From contig NZ_JAFWOM010000069.1 of NCBI RefSeq assembly GCF_017545445.1, positions 1-64,000 of the forward strand: 64,000 bases of DNA, written 5' to 3'. Below the pieces are notes generated by a model. It worked only from the letters and a program-made list of their open reading frames with translations. It searched no databases and was not told the DNA's origin. Source of the DNA: Fibrobacter sp. (lineage in GTDB: Bacteria; Fibrobacterota; Fibrobacteria; Fibrobacterales; Fibrobacteraceae). The position numbers and the translations under genes were made by a program. Positions 51,121 to 59,326 of this stretch are shown in pieces (the stretch's first letter is position 1; the number at the start of each line of letters is the position of its first letter).

Positions 51121-52641
51121 TTAGAACTGGCCGAAGAATTTGTGGACTTCTTCAGGAACCCATGTGTTCTGCCAGTTGCCGCTGTCGTAAGCCGTCCACT
51201 GGTGCTGTCCGTTCCAGCTGCAGAACTTGACCGGGAAGCGTTCGTCAACTGTCGTGAAGTCGTAGCAGAGGTGACCGCTGCCGCCGACTTCCTTCGGGAC
51301 TTCGCTGCTGGCGTCGGTGAAGTTTCCGTCTGCGTCAGCTTTTCCGTTGTTCTTGAGAATTCTCTTGAGGGCGCTGTTCTTCGCGCGGCTGTAATCGCAG
51401 GTGCCGTCGTTCTTGCCGTGCACGGCCATCCAAGCAATCGGCTTGCCTTTGTTCGTCGGCAGGTAGATGTTGTAGTCGGCGGTTGCAAAGACTGCCACGG
51501 CGCGGATGCGATCCTGGAAGTCCTGGGCGAGGGAGTTGGTGACCATGGCGCCGAAGCTGAACCCAGTCACGAACACACGGGAGGTGTCAATGCAGTAGTT
51601 TTCTTCGAGGAGCGTGAGGAGTTCGCCAAAGAAGATGTGGTCCTTGTCGTCACCGGTGCGCCACGGCATGAAGTCGGTATCGCCATGCGGGGAGACGAAG
51701 ATGAATTCGTTATTCTTGTCGAGCTTCTGCTGGCCGTAGTACGGAGACGGATGGTCCTGGTTTCCGCTCATGGTGGCGAATTCTTCGGCGTTACTGCCCA
51801 TGCAGTGCATAGCGAAGAGAATCTTGTACGGCTTCTTGTTGTCGTAGTTCTGCGGGAGGCTCACCCAGAAATCGCGGTTGAGGCCAGCGCTAGTCATCTT
51901 ATAGTTCTTGGCGCCGCTCTTGGTTGCGACTTCCTTGAGCGTGGAGTTGGTGCCGCAGCCCTTACTCGGAGTTGGCTCGTTCTTCAATGCGTAACCAAAT
52001 TTGAATGTCGGTGCCGGAGGCTCGATCTTCTTGAGCTTCACGTCGAGAGTCGTGTCGAGCGTGCCGAGAGGGATGGTAAGCGTGTCGTAGTCTTCGGCGA
52101 TAAAGCGGATCGCTTCATCCTTTTGCGCGTCCTTCATGAGAGCGCTTGCACTAGCCGAACCGAAAGAGCTTCCGTAGCTGCCGTCCGTCGTGAACTTGAA
52201 GTTCTGCTTTGCGCTGCCGACTGTTGCCTGTGCAAAGTAGGTGCCTTGGGCGGAGAGGCCCTTGCTCAAGTTGTACGTGCCGGAACCACGCAAGGTCTTT
52301 TTGAAAACCTGGTTGCCAAGAGAGTTGAAAATCTTGACTTGAACGGGCTGCGAGCTGCTCTGATAAGAGAGAATGCCGTTGTTGATGCTGATGTAGCCGA
52401 CTTGGTTTCTGAAAGCGGGAGAGATGGCTTCGAGAGTATCTTTTTCGTCTTCGTGGATTTTAAATTTACCGTCTTTGTCGGTCTTTGTGGTTTTGCCTTC
52501 CTTGAGGAGGCTTACCGAGACATCCTTGAGAGCCTGGCCTTGATCGTCCTTGACGGTTCCTTCGACCGTGTAGGCGTAAGATGTAGTACATAATGCCGCA
52601 ATAAATGCAGCAGAAATAAATGAAAGACGTTTCGCTTTCAT
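51121..52641 (-). CDS. Secreted CE1/LpqC-type esterase, paralogue 4
   Basis: 506 residues from the ATG at 52641 (AAGGAG upstream). A different signal peptide (FISAAFIAALCTTSYA-Y) leads into the same regulatory-like fold (VEGTVKDDQGQALKDVSVSLL) and internal sorting-like module (IFNSLGNQVFKKTLRGSG). The hydrolase has KILFAMHCMG, FVSPHGD, nucleophile GFSFGAM and His in NGQHQWTAYD. Here the loop around the acid region is like paralogue 1 (WRTGDDKDHIFFGELLTLLEENYC). It shares features of both paralogue 1 and paralogues 2/3, so different substrate preference is possible. Confidence 0.82.
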   Translation of the reverse strand: MKAKRLSFISAAFIAALCTTSYAYTVEGTVKDDQGQALKDVSVSLLKEGKTTKTDKDGKFKIHEDEKDTLEAISPAFRNQVGYISINNGILSYQSSSQPVQVKIFNSLGNQVFKKTLRGSGTYNLSKGLSAQGTYFAQATVGSAKQNFKFTTDGSYGSSFGSASASALMKDAQKDEAIRFIAEDYDTLTIPLGTLDTTLDVKLKKIEPPAPTFKFGYALKNEPTPSKGCGTNSTLKEVATKSGAKNYKMTSAGLNRDFWVSLPQNYDNKKPYKILFAMHCMGSNAEEFATMSGNQDHPSPYYGQQKLDKNNEFIFVSPHGDTDFMPWRTGDDKDHIFFGELLTLLEENYCIDTSRVFVTGFSFGAMVTNSLAQDFQDRIRAVAVFATADYNIYLPTNKGKPIAWMAVHGKNDGTCDYSRAKNSALKRILKNNGKADADGNFTDASSEVPKEVGGSGHLCYDFTTVDERFPVKFCSWNGQHQWTAYDSGNWQNTWVPEEVHKFFGQF

Positions 52642-52743
52642 TGAACACTCCTTTTTGAAATCCAAATATCTCTTTGGACCCACCTTAACCCATCTATAAT
52701 TTATTTTCATCATGGCGATGAATCTTCAATGTAAATATAATGT

Positions 52744-52762
52744 TATGGACAATTTATCAATA
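52744..52762. promoter_or_regulatory. Diverged 19-bp dyad upstream of esterase 4
   Basis: TATGGACAATTTATCAATA, 103 bases before the start codon. The left arm is identical to the sites at 48829 and 50734; the right arm has two changes. TTTAC follows at a similar distance. Confidence 0.5.
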
Positions 52763-52807
52763 GAATTTTAGTTTACAGAATAAAAAAACAGAAAAAATAA
52801 GGTATAT

Positions 52808-52827
52808 GGTCTGCTGCTTAGCAGACC
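52808..52827 (-). terminator. Possible terminator of the ABC-class ATPase gene
   Basis: A perfect stem GGTCTGCT / AGCAGACC with a 4-base loop lies 44 bases after the stop. On the minus strand it is followed by ATATACCTTATTTTTTC, so the T-run is delayed; a weak case. Confidence 0.4.
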
Positions 52828-52870
52828 TTGCTAGAAAACAACATTTTTAACGGATTTTATTGTCTTTTCC

Positions 52871-54634
52871 CTATCCCCTCAACCTGTACAGCACGCACGC
52901 AATGTCGATGGCGCGCGGGAGGCTCATTTCTCGGCTCATCCCTTGCGGCAAGTTGCGGAACCCGACATTCCTGATTTTTTCGCAGAGAGCGTTAATGCAT
53001 TCCATGATGGTCGCGGGTTTTGAGGATTCGTTATTGCTTGAACCGTTTACGGGAGCGTTGTTGCTTGCCGCATTTTGGCAAAGATTCAGCAACATGAAGC
53101 CAGCGCCAAATCGCTGTTGCCTATCCACAAGCGCCCCTGCTTTGGAAGTATCCGAAACGAGGAACCCAATTTGCAACAACGTGTCGCCTGAAATTTTCAC
53201 CTTGACTTGGCGTTCTACGGCAGAAGCGGGTCGAAGCCCCGGAAGCAATGGTTTAACGTACTCCGCAAAACTGCGGCATTGCGGTTCTACGAACGTGGGC
53301 AATCCCGGCACGATTTTTGCAGCAACATCGGTGCTGTCCCCATCGACTGTTCCGCTAGCGATTCCCGCAGCTACGCCATTTATCCTCGCGCATTCCGCCT
53401 TATACGATGTCATGACGATAATGTTGTCGGCCAAGTCCAAAAAGTCACCGCAAGCACCCGCTACTAGGATAAAGCTACGCCCCTGGATCTCGCGGATGCG
53501 GTCCGTCAGTGGGATTAACGGTTCGCGGTCATCTCCCAAAAGCTTCCTCACTCGCACATCGCGGATTAAAAAATTCACCGCCGACGAGTCTTCGTCAATC
53601 AAAAACGCGTCGCTGCCCGCTTCCATCGCTTCCATCAAGTTCGCGGCTTCGCTTGTCGAGCCTGATGCGCAAGCTGTTGTAAAGTTCTTCGTCGAAATTC
53701 CGCCCGGCAAGTCGCGCACGAACGGCGACAAGTCCGTTCCGCGAACGCTGCGGCCATCTTCGACTCCCACGCGCACCGCCGATTCGCTTATGACAATGCC
53801 TTCGCGACCATCTCCCGGAACATGCGGGTAAACAGCTTTCGTCAAAGCTTGCAAAAGCGTCGATTTTCCATGGAACGCCCCGCCGGTAATCACCGTGATG
53901 CCTTTCGGGATTCCCATGCCGCGAATCTCGCGACCGCAAACGTCAAGCGTCACTTCCATTTCCGCAGGAGCCTTAAACGGAACGGCCCCGTCCATCGGCA
54001 GTTCGCTCAGTCCCGACGCACGCGGGAGCACGGCTCTATCCGGTACGAACGCGCAAAGACCGCGCTCCTCAAGTTGTGACAAGATTTCCTTGCGTTCTGC
54101 AAGCACGCGGTAATATTCCAAAAGTTCAGGCTCCACGCCCTCCGGTTTCGACTCGTAAGAATTGTATAACCCCGCCGACACCAAGTCCGGGAGTACCATC
54201 GTCAGAATCTCGGCGGCATCTTCCGCCTGGATTTTACGTCCGTCGCCTGGCAAACGCACTTGCAGGCAAGCCCGCAATTCGCCGTTATCGACCCACAGCG
54301 AATTGCGCACTAGCATTTCAGGTCCAGCGGCGTCAAAAACGATGGATGCGTCCTTGCCGGGATATTTTTCGCGTACCACTTTACCCAGTCTGCGGAATAG
54401 AAAATCGCTCAAGGCCAAGCGACGCTCGAAAGTGCCGCCCCATTCGCTAGGATAGCCGAGCATCTGCAAGCTGGATTTTATCATTATGCGGGATGCCGGT
54501 GCATATGGGTCGCCCTGCACATGGAGAAAATCCAGCACAAAGTCCCCAAAGTCCCACGACCTGTCCGCGAGGGACTTGTAAAGCCCGTAATTTTTCCCTT
54601 GTAAACTGCGAATTTTTTGGTAAAGCGCTTTCAT
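52871..54634 (-). CDS. ABC-class P-loop ATPase (COG3044 type)
   Basis: 587 residues from the ATG at 54634. Matches the predicted ABC-class ATPase family of soluble proteins without membrane partner. Seen: N-terminal YKSLADRSWDFGDFVLDFLHVQGDPYA, which is typical of the family; a Walker A variant GGAFHGKSTLLQAL (about 255); an ABC-like signature segment ACASGSTSEAANLMEA; and Walker B-like AFLIDEDSSAVNFLIRD (about 350). The role of the family is unknown; it has been linked by sequence only to DNA or RNA handling. No neighbour on the same strand helps. Divergent from the PEGA protein gene. Confidence 0.85.
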   Translation of the reverse strand: MKALYQKIRSLQGKNYGLYKSLADRSWDFGDFVLDFLHVQGDPYAPASRIMIKSSLQMLGYPSEWGGTFERRLALSDFLFRRLGKVVREKYPGKDASIVFDAAGPEMLVRNSLWVDNGELRACLQVRLPGDGRKIQAEDAAEILTMVLPDLVSAGLYNSYESKPEGVEPELLEYYRVLAERKEILSQLEERGLCAFVPDRAVLPRASGLSELPMDGAVPFKAPAEMEVTLDVCGREIRGMGIPKGITVITGGAFHGKSTLLQALTKAVYPHVPGDGREGIVISESAVRVGVEDGRSVRGTDLSPFVRDLPGGISTKNFTTACASGSTSEAANLMEAMEAGSDAFLIDEDSSAVNFLIRDVRVRKLLGDDREPLIPLTDRIREIQGRSFILVAGACGDFLDLADNIIVMTSYKAECARINGVAAGIASGTVDGDSTDVAAKIVPGLPTFVEPQCRSFAEYVKPLLPGLRPASAVERQVKVKISGDTLLQIGFLVSDTSKAGALVDRQQRFGAGFMLLNLCQNAASNNAPVNGSSNNESSKPATIMECINALCEKIRNVGFRNLPQGMSREMSLPRAIDIACVLYRLRG

Positions 54635-54766
54635 ACGCAAAAAAGTAGTTAATCTATACCAAATATTTACGTACTTTTTACGGCACTTTAACACTTATTG
54701 TGTAAAAAAAGAATTAAATTCTTAGAGTCGAATAATTCATGTACAAGCCAAACAGGAGTTTCTCCC

Positions 54767-55318
54767 ATGAAAAAGCTTTATATTTTTGCCTTGATGATGG
54801 CATTCCTCTTTACTTCCGCCGTCGCAGACGACGAAGATCCACCTCCGCGTGGCAAGTCCGCAACCATCAATATCATCACTGAACCGCCTAACAGCGACGT
54901 GTTCCTCGGCGGTGAACCTCTCGGTAAGAGCCCGATTAAGGACAGGGAAGTCAAGTCTGGCCGTCAGACGCTCGTCGTCATTGACCAGGGCTTTGAACTT
55001 GTCAACAAGCGCGTGAACGTTTGGCCGGGTACTGACACTCGCAACAACTTCGACTTCAGCACCAAGATTCCGAAGGGTCATATCAAGATTACGACGAATC
55101 CGCCGCGCTGCATTATCTTTGTCGATGGCGAACAGTCCGACAAGACCGACGGTGCAGAACTCGTTGTCCGCAACCTCGATGCCGGCGACCACACGGTTCG
55201 CGCCCAGTGCAGCAACCGTAAGAGTGCAGAAACGCTTGTCACGGTCAAGGGCGAAGAAACTATCGATGTTCATCTGGATGCAACGACTAGCTCCGGCAAG
55301 AAGAAGAAAAAACGCTAA
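54767..55318 (+). CDS. Exported PEGA-domain protein
   Basis: 183 residues from the ATG at 54767 (CAGGAG upstream). Signal peptide (IFALMMAFLFTSAVA-DD). Two PEGA-type beta repeats: ATINIITEPPNSDVFLGGEPLGKSPI (about 29-54) and GHIKITTNPPRCIIFVDGEQSD (about 105-126), each with the Pro-x-G pattern, followed by a Lys-rich end (SSGKKKKKR). PEGA domains are found in surface and cell-wall-associated proteins and are thought to mediate binding. The next two genes also make envelope proteins. Terminator at 55359. Confidence 0.8.
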   Translation: MKKLYIFALMMAFLFTSAVADDEDPPPRGKSATINIITEPPNSDVFLGGEPLGKSPIKDREVKSGRQTLVVIDQGFELVNKRVNVWPGTDTRNNFDFSTKIPKGHIKITTNPPRCIIFVDGEQSDKTDGAELVVRNLDAGDHTVRAQCSNRKSAETLVTVKGEETIDVHLDATTSSGKKKKKR

Positions 55319-55358
55319 TCTTCGATTCGATAGCGAACGAAAAAATCTTTTTTCAAAG

Positions 55359-55384
55359 AACTCTCCTTTTGGGGAGTTTTTTTT
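55359..55384 (+). terminator. Terminator of the PEGA gene
   Basis: Stem AACTCTCC / GGGGAGTT (one T-G pair) with TTTT loop and a run of T. Confidence 0.85.
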
Positions 55385-55434
55385 GTATGTTTATAACAAA
55401 TCATTTAACTTATCATTCCAATTAGGAGTATATA

Positions 55435-56043
55435 ATGTCAAAAATTTGGATTCTCGCCCTTTGTGCAAGCATCGCCCTTCTTTCTGCCTGCTCTAGTGGT
55501 GGCGGTAAAAAGGTTACCCGTCTTGACGCCAACGAAGTCACGGACCTTTCCGGCAGCTGGAACGATACCGATTCCCGCCTTGTCGCCGAAGAAATGATCA
55601 ACGATTGCCTCGGTCGCCCGTGGTACAATGATTTCGCTGCACAGAAGGGTTCTGTGCCGACTATCGTGATTGGCAAGGTCCGTAACAAGAGCCACGAACA
55701 TATCCGCGTCGAAACGTTCATCAAGGATATCGAACGCGCCCTCATCAATTCCAGCAAGGCTGAATTTGTTGCGAACGCCAACGAACGCGAAGACCTACGC
55801 AATGAACTTGCCGACCAGCAGGGCAACGTCACCGACGAAACACTCAAGGATGCCGGCATGGAAATTGGCGCAGACCTCATGCTCACCGGAACCATCAACT
55901 CCGTCATCGACCAGGAAGGCGGCGAACAGGTGGTGTTCTACCAGATTGACATGGAACTCACCGACATCCAGAGCCACCGCAAGGTCTGGATTGGCGACAA
56001 GAAAATCAAAAAGTACATGTCCCAGAGCAGCGTGAAGTTCTAG
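55435..56043 (+). CDS. lpoB: LpoB-like penicillin-binding-protein activator lipoprotein
   Basis: 202 residues, with AGGAG upstream. Lipobox LLSAC (Cys19) and a Gly-rich linker. The folded part begins RLDANEVTDLSGSWNDTDSRLVAEEMI, the conserved LpoB opening, followed by PTIVIGKVRNKSHEHIRVETFIKDIERALINS and LMLTGTINSVIDQ. In Proteobacteria LpoB reaches through the peptidoglycan to stimulate PBP1b from the outer membrane. The candidate partner here is the class A PBP at 31566-34979. The neighbour at 56276 (COG3014-like) is known to accompany LpoB genes elsewhere, which supports the call. Confidence 0.82.
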   Translation: MSKIWILALCASIALLSACSSGGGKKVTRLDANEVTDLSGSWNDTDSRLVAEEMINDCLGRPWYNDFAAQKGSVPTIVIGKVRNKSHEHIRVETFIKDIERALINSSKAEFVANANEREDLRNELADQQGNVTDETLKDAGMEIGADLMLTGTINSVIDQEGGEQVVFYQIDMELTDIQSHRKVWIGDKKIKKYMSQSSVKF

Positions 56044-56275
56044 TTTACTAGCTATGAGGTCGTGCTTCGCACTTTGGGCACGCTTCGCTTTGGGCTGTGG
56101 GTACTCGTAAACTCGCAATGAGGCCGCTCCACGTTGAGCTTTTCTAATTACAAAAACCTCATACCCCAAGGCACGTGGTTCGACAGGCTCACCAACCTTA
56201 GCCGAGCCCATACCTCATACCTAATACCTTAACGGCTCGCAACTACGCGAGCATTTTTTATATAGATTTACCAAC
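56044..56275. repeat. Gap with TCTAATTACAAAAACC repeat and terminator hairpin
   Basis: GTGCTTCGCAC and GCACGCTTCGC units (56060-56095), then TCTAATTACAAAAACCTCATACC (56145-56167), a GTTCGACAGGCTCACC segment, and CCCATACCTCATACC. The flanks equal those at 41133-41190. A stem GCTCGC / GCGAGC (56235-56252) with ATTTTTTA follows and may end lpoB transcription. Confidence 0.65.
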
Positions 56276-57676
56276 ATGAAACGTTTATTCCTACTTCTTG
56301 TATCTGTAATTCTTTTCACGGCCTGCGCCAACAAGTCCATCACGCGGTACGAATCGCTCGCCCCTGTCTTTGAAAACGAAGGGTGCGAAGCCGCTATTGC
56401 CGAAATCAAAAAGCAGAAAGATGATTTGTATGGAGATAAGAGCGAGTTTCTCTATTACTTTGACCTAGGTACGCTGTACCACTACAATGGAAATTACAAA
56501 GAGAGTGCAGAAGCTTTTGCCAATGCTGAAAAAATTTATGACGACCTTTATACGCGTTCTGTCACGAACGAAGCCGCCGCCATCGTCACTAATGACAACA
56601 TCCGTCCGTACAGGGCCCGCCCCTTCGAAGTGCTAGCCCTTCACGAAATGCAAATCATGAACTACCTTGCCCAGAAGGATATCGACGGTGCTTTGGTCGA
56701 GGTGAACCGTGCCCAGAAGGCGATGACCGGGCTTTATCAGAAGGATAGCGACAAGACGAACGACAACGGATTCTTGCGCTACCTCTCCGCTATCGTCTAT
56801 GAAATGGCGGGCGAACCTGATGAAGCTGCAATCGCCTATTACAAGACGGTCAAGGCTTACGACGAGAACATCTTGAACCTCCCGAAAGAAGCTCGCGAAT
56901 TCATCATCGAAAACTTAAGACGTGCCGACCGCGTAGATGACATCAATGCGCTCAAGCTCGACAATTCGATTGCGACTCCCAAGGCGACGGCGGCTCACGA
57001 TCTCGGTCAAGAAATCATTGTGATTGGCTATGCCGGCCACGGCCCTATTCTCAATGAACTGAGAATGTCGGGCACCTACGTGAGCGGTGGACTTTTGAAC
57101 CTCACCTACAAAGACAGCAAGACGGGCAAGACTCAAAGTACGACCGTGAATGCAGTTCCTGTCGAAGGAGCCTCCAACGGCCAGACTTTCCACATCAGCA
57201 TTGCTCTCCCCGAGGCGTACTCTTTCAGAAGCCAGGTCAATCATTTCAGCGTTTCCGTCGATAACCAGGCTATCGCTCGCCCTGAAAAGGTGATGGCGCT
57301 TGACAAGGAACTCGAAATGAACCTCAAGGACGATTTTACGAATACCATGACTCGCACGGCAATCCGCGTTGTTCTCCGCACGATAGCTTCTCAACTAGCA
57401 AAGAAGGCTATGAAGACGGACAACTCTCTTATCAATCTCTTCACGAGCATTGGCACCGATGTCGCCCAGAGCCAGCTCGAAAAAGCAGACCTCCGCATAG
57501 GGCTTTTCTTGCCGAATTCCTTCCAGATGACGAGAATTCCTGTTGAACCGGGTTCACACCAGGTGACGGTCGCCGCCGAAGGCGATGCCGGGAACACGGT
57601 CAAGGTTTATGATTTCGGTAGCGTGAACGTGAAAAAAGGCGAAAAGAAATTCATATTTGTGCCTGCGGTCAAGTAG
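56276..57676 (+). CDS. Lipoprotein of the COG3014 type with TPR-like region
   Basis: 466 residues; no ribosome binding site visible, AT-rich leader. Lipobox LFTAC (Cys17). The N-terminal 220 residues are helical repeats (YYFDLGTLYHYNGNYKESAEAFANAEKIYDD; FEVLALHEMQIMNYLAQKDIDGALVEVNRAQ) of TPR type. The second half is a beta-rich domain (IIVIGYAGHGPILNELRMSG; FRSQVNHFSVSVDNQAIARPEKV; MTRTAIRVVLRTIASQLAKKA). This order is that of COG3014 proteins, outer-membrane lipoproteins often encoded beside LpoB. Function in cell-wall synthesis is suggested by neighbourhood only. Confidence 0.75.
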   Translation: MKRLFLLLVSVILFTACANKSITRYESLAPVFENEGCEAAIAEIKKQKDDLYGDKSEFLYYFDLGTLYHYNGNYKESAEAFANAEKIYDDLYTRSVTNEAAAIVTNDNIRPYRARPFEVLALHEMQIMNYLAQKDIDGALVEVNRAQKAMTGLYQKDSDKTNDNGFLRYLSAIVYEMAGEPDEAAIAYYKTVKAYDENILNLPKEAREFIIENLRRADRVDDINALKLDNSIATPKATAAHDLGQEIIVIGYAGHGPILNELRMSGTYVSGGLLNLTYKDSKTGKTQSTTVNAVPVEGASNGQTFHISIALPEAYSFRSQVNHFSVSVDNQAIARPEKVMALDKELEMNLKDDFTNTMTRTAIRVVLRTIASQLAKKAMKTDNSLINLFTSIGTDVAQSQLEKADLRIGLFLPNSFQMTRIPVEPGSHQVTVAAEGDAGNTVKVYDFGSVNVKKGEKKFIFVPAVK

Positions 57677-57782
57677 TTGAATGCAAAAAACGCGAAAAAG
57701 CAACATTTTTATGAATTGTAAATACCTTTTTTCTAAATAATTATTTAGTTTCAAGGCAAAAACATTTCAAGGAGAGAAATCC

Positions 57783-58538
57783 ATGAACTTCAAAGTCATT
57801 TTTGCTGCAGCATCTTTGTTTGCTACCCAGGCCTTCGCTATCGCAGGCATCGGCTTCCACTACAGCCCGAACGTCGGGACCACTCTCAAGAGCGGCAAGC
57901 AAGCCCCATTGAAGGTCAATGACAAAGAATATCCAGTCGAATTCAGCCATGGCGACTTTGACTACATTCAAGGTTTCGGCTTCAAGGCTTGGATCGATAT
58001 CCTCCCGTTTGTCGATGTCGAAGGCACGTTCAACATCCAGTTCGCGTCTTATAACGCCACCCTTTGGGCCGATGGCGAACCGCATCGCTTGGAAATCGAA
58101 CTCGGCGGCACCCCGTTTGCAAAGGCTACACCGAAGTTCATCGCCATGAACGCCGACATTTCTGTCACTAAGCCGTTCTCCATCCCGCTTTTCCCGATCC
58201 GTCCGTATGTCGGTGCCGGTCTTACCATTTATTGGAATACGTTCATCTTGAACAATGCGTTCGTGGAAGGCGTTCTTGAACGTTCTGGCAAGGATCTCTC
58301 CGGTAGCAGTGCAAAGGAAATCGCCGATGCTCTTGCTAAGAATGTTGTCGATGCCGCCAAGGACAAGGGCCTCAACAAGAGCGTTGGTTTCCACTTGCTC
58401 GCAGGTGCCCGCTTCAAGCTCCCGATTATCCCGATTGCAGCTTACGCAAACGTCAAGGTGTATCTCGGCGGTGAATACGATAGCGATATCGATGCCGGTC
58501 ACGTTGCATTTGAACTCGGTGGCGGATTTGCCCTCTAA
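57783..58538 (+). CDS. Exported beta-barrel-like protein
   Basis: 251 residues, with AAGGAG upstream. Signal peptide (IFAAASLFATQAFA-IA). The mature part shows alternating strands typical of a small outer-membrane barrel (GIGFHYSPNVGTTL, YIQGFGFKAWIDILPFVDVEG, IRPYVGAGLTIYWNTFIL, GFHLLAGARFKL, AYANVKVYLGGEY) and ends in a strand with a terminal hydrophobic residue (ELGGGFAL). An Ala/Lys-rich helical insert lies around 175-200. No family recognised. Upstream of a two-component pair, 60 bases apart, possibly a target or sensor partner. Confidence 0.65.
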   Translation: MNFKVIFAAASLFATQAFAIAGIGFHYSPNVGTTLKSGKQAPLKVNDKEYPVEFSHGDFDYIQGFGFKAWIDILPFVDVEGTFNIQFASYNATLWADGEPHRLEIELGGTPFAKATPKFIAMNADISVTKPFSIPLFPIRPYVGAGLTIYWNTFILNNAFVEGVLERSGKDLSGSSAKEIADALAKNVVDAAKDKGLNKSVGFHLLAGARFKLPIIPIAAYANVKVYLGGEYDSDIDAGHVAFELGGGFAL

Positions 58539-58597
58539 TACTTTAATTTTGTATAATACTTTTAAAAACGCAGGTTAGAAGAGAGTAGGAATCAAGA

Positions 58598-59326
58598 ATG
58601 ACTCAGAATACAAGCAGCACGAACATCCTTATCATCGAAGATGAAATTGCCATTGCCGAAGGTCTCGTAGATCTCTGCGAACTCAACGGCTACCGTGTCA
58701 AGCATGTCATTGACGGCGAAAGCGGCCTTGCCGAAGCGCTTTCTGGACAGTACGGACTTGTACTGCTGGATCTTATGCTTCCGGGCATGGACGGCTTTAC
58801 CGTTTGTGACAAAATTCGCGAAAAGGACAAGAGCCTTCCCATCATCATCCTTTCTGCAAAGAATTCGGATGACGATATCATCAACGGGCTCAAGTTCGGT
58901 GCCGACGATTACATCCCGAAGCCGTTCTCCGTGCCGATGCTCCTTGCTCGTATTGAAGCAGTGCTCCGCCGTAGCCGCCAGACGATGGAAAATGAAGGCA
59001 AGCTTGTAGCTGGGAATCTCCGCGTGAATTTCCGTGAATACACTGGCGTCCGCGGTACGGAAGAGCTTGCGTTTACTCGTAAGGAAATCGAAATTCTTGA
59101 ATACCTTTGGAACAACCGTGATCACGCCATTCCGCGTTCCGAACTCCTCCGCAAGGTCTGGGGTTACGAAAATGCGGAATCCGTCGATACGCGTACGGTC
59201 GATATCCATATCACCAAGCTCCGCAAGAAAATTGAAGATGATCCGGCTCATCCGAAACTGCTCGTCACGTTCCGTGGCGAAGGTTACCAGATGCGTTCGG
59301 CTCCAGAATGCGAGAAGTCCGTATAA
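58598..59326 (+). CDS. OmpR/PhoB-type response regulator
   Basis: 242 residues, with AGGAAT upstream. Receiver domain with acidic pair in ILIIEDEIAIAEG, phospho-acceptor Asp in LVLLDLMLPGMDGF (near 56), Thr/Ser site IILSAKNSDDD and Lys in DDYIPKPFSVPMLLARI. The winged-helix DNA-binding domain follows (about 140-235), with FTRKEIEILEYLW, the recognition segment SVDTRTVDIHITKLRKKIE and FRGEGYQM. The stop overlaps the start of the kinase gene by 19 bases, so the pair is co-translated. Confidence 0.95.
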   Translation: MTQNTSSTNILIIEDEIAIAEGLVDLCELNGYRVKHVIDGESGLAEALSGQYGLVLLDLMLPGMDGFTVCDKIREKDKSLPIIILSAKNSDDDIINGLKFGADDYIPKPFSVPMLLARIEAVLRRSRQTMENEGKLVAGNLRVNFREYTGVRGTEELAFTRKEIEILEYLWNNRDHAIPRSELLRKVWGYENAESVDTRTVDIHITKLRKKIEDDPAHPKLLVTFRGEGYQMRSAPECEKSV

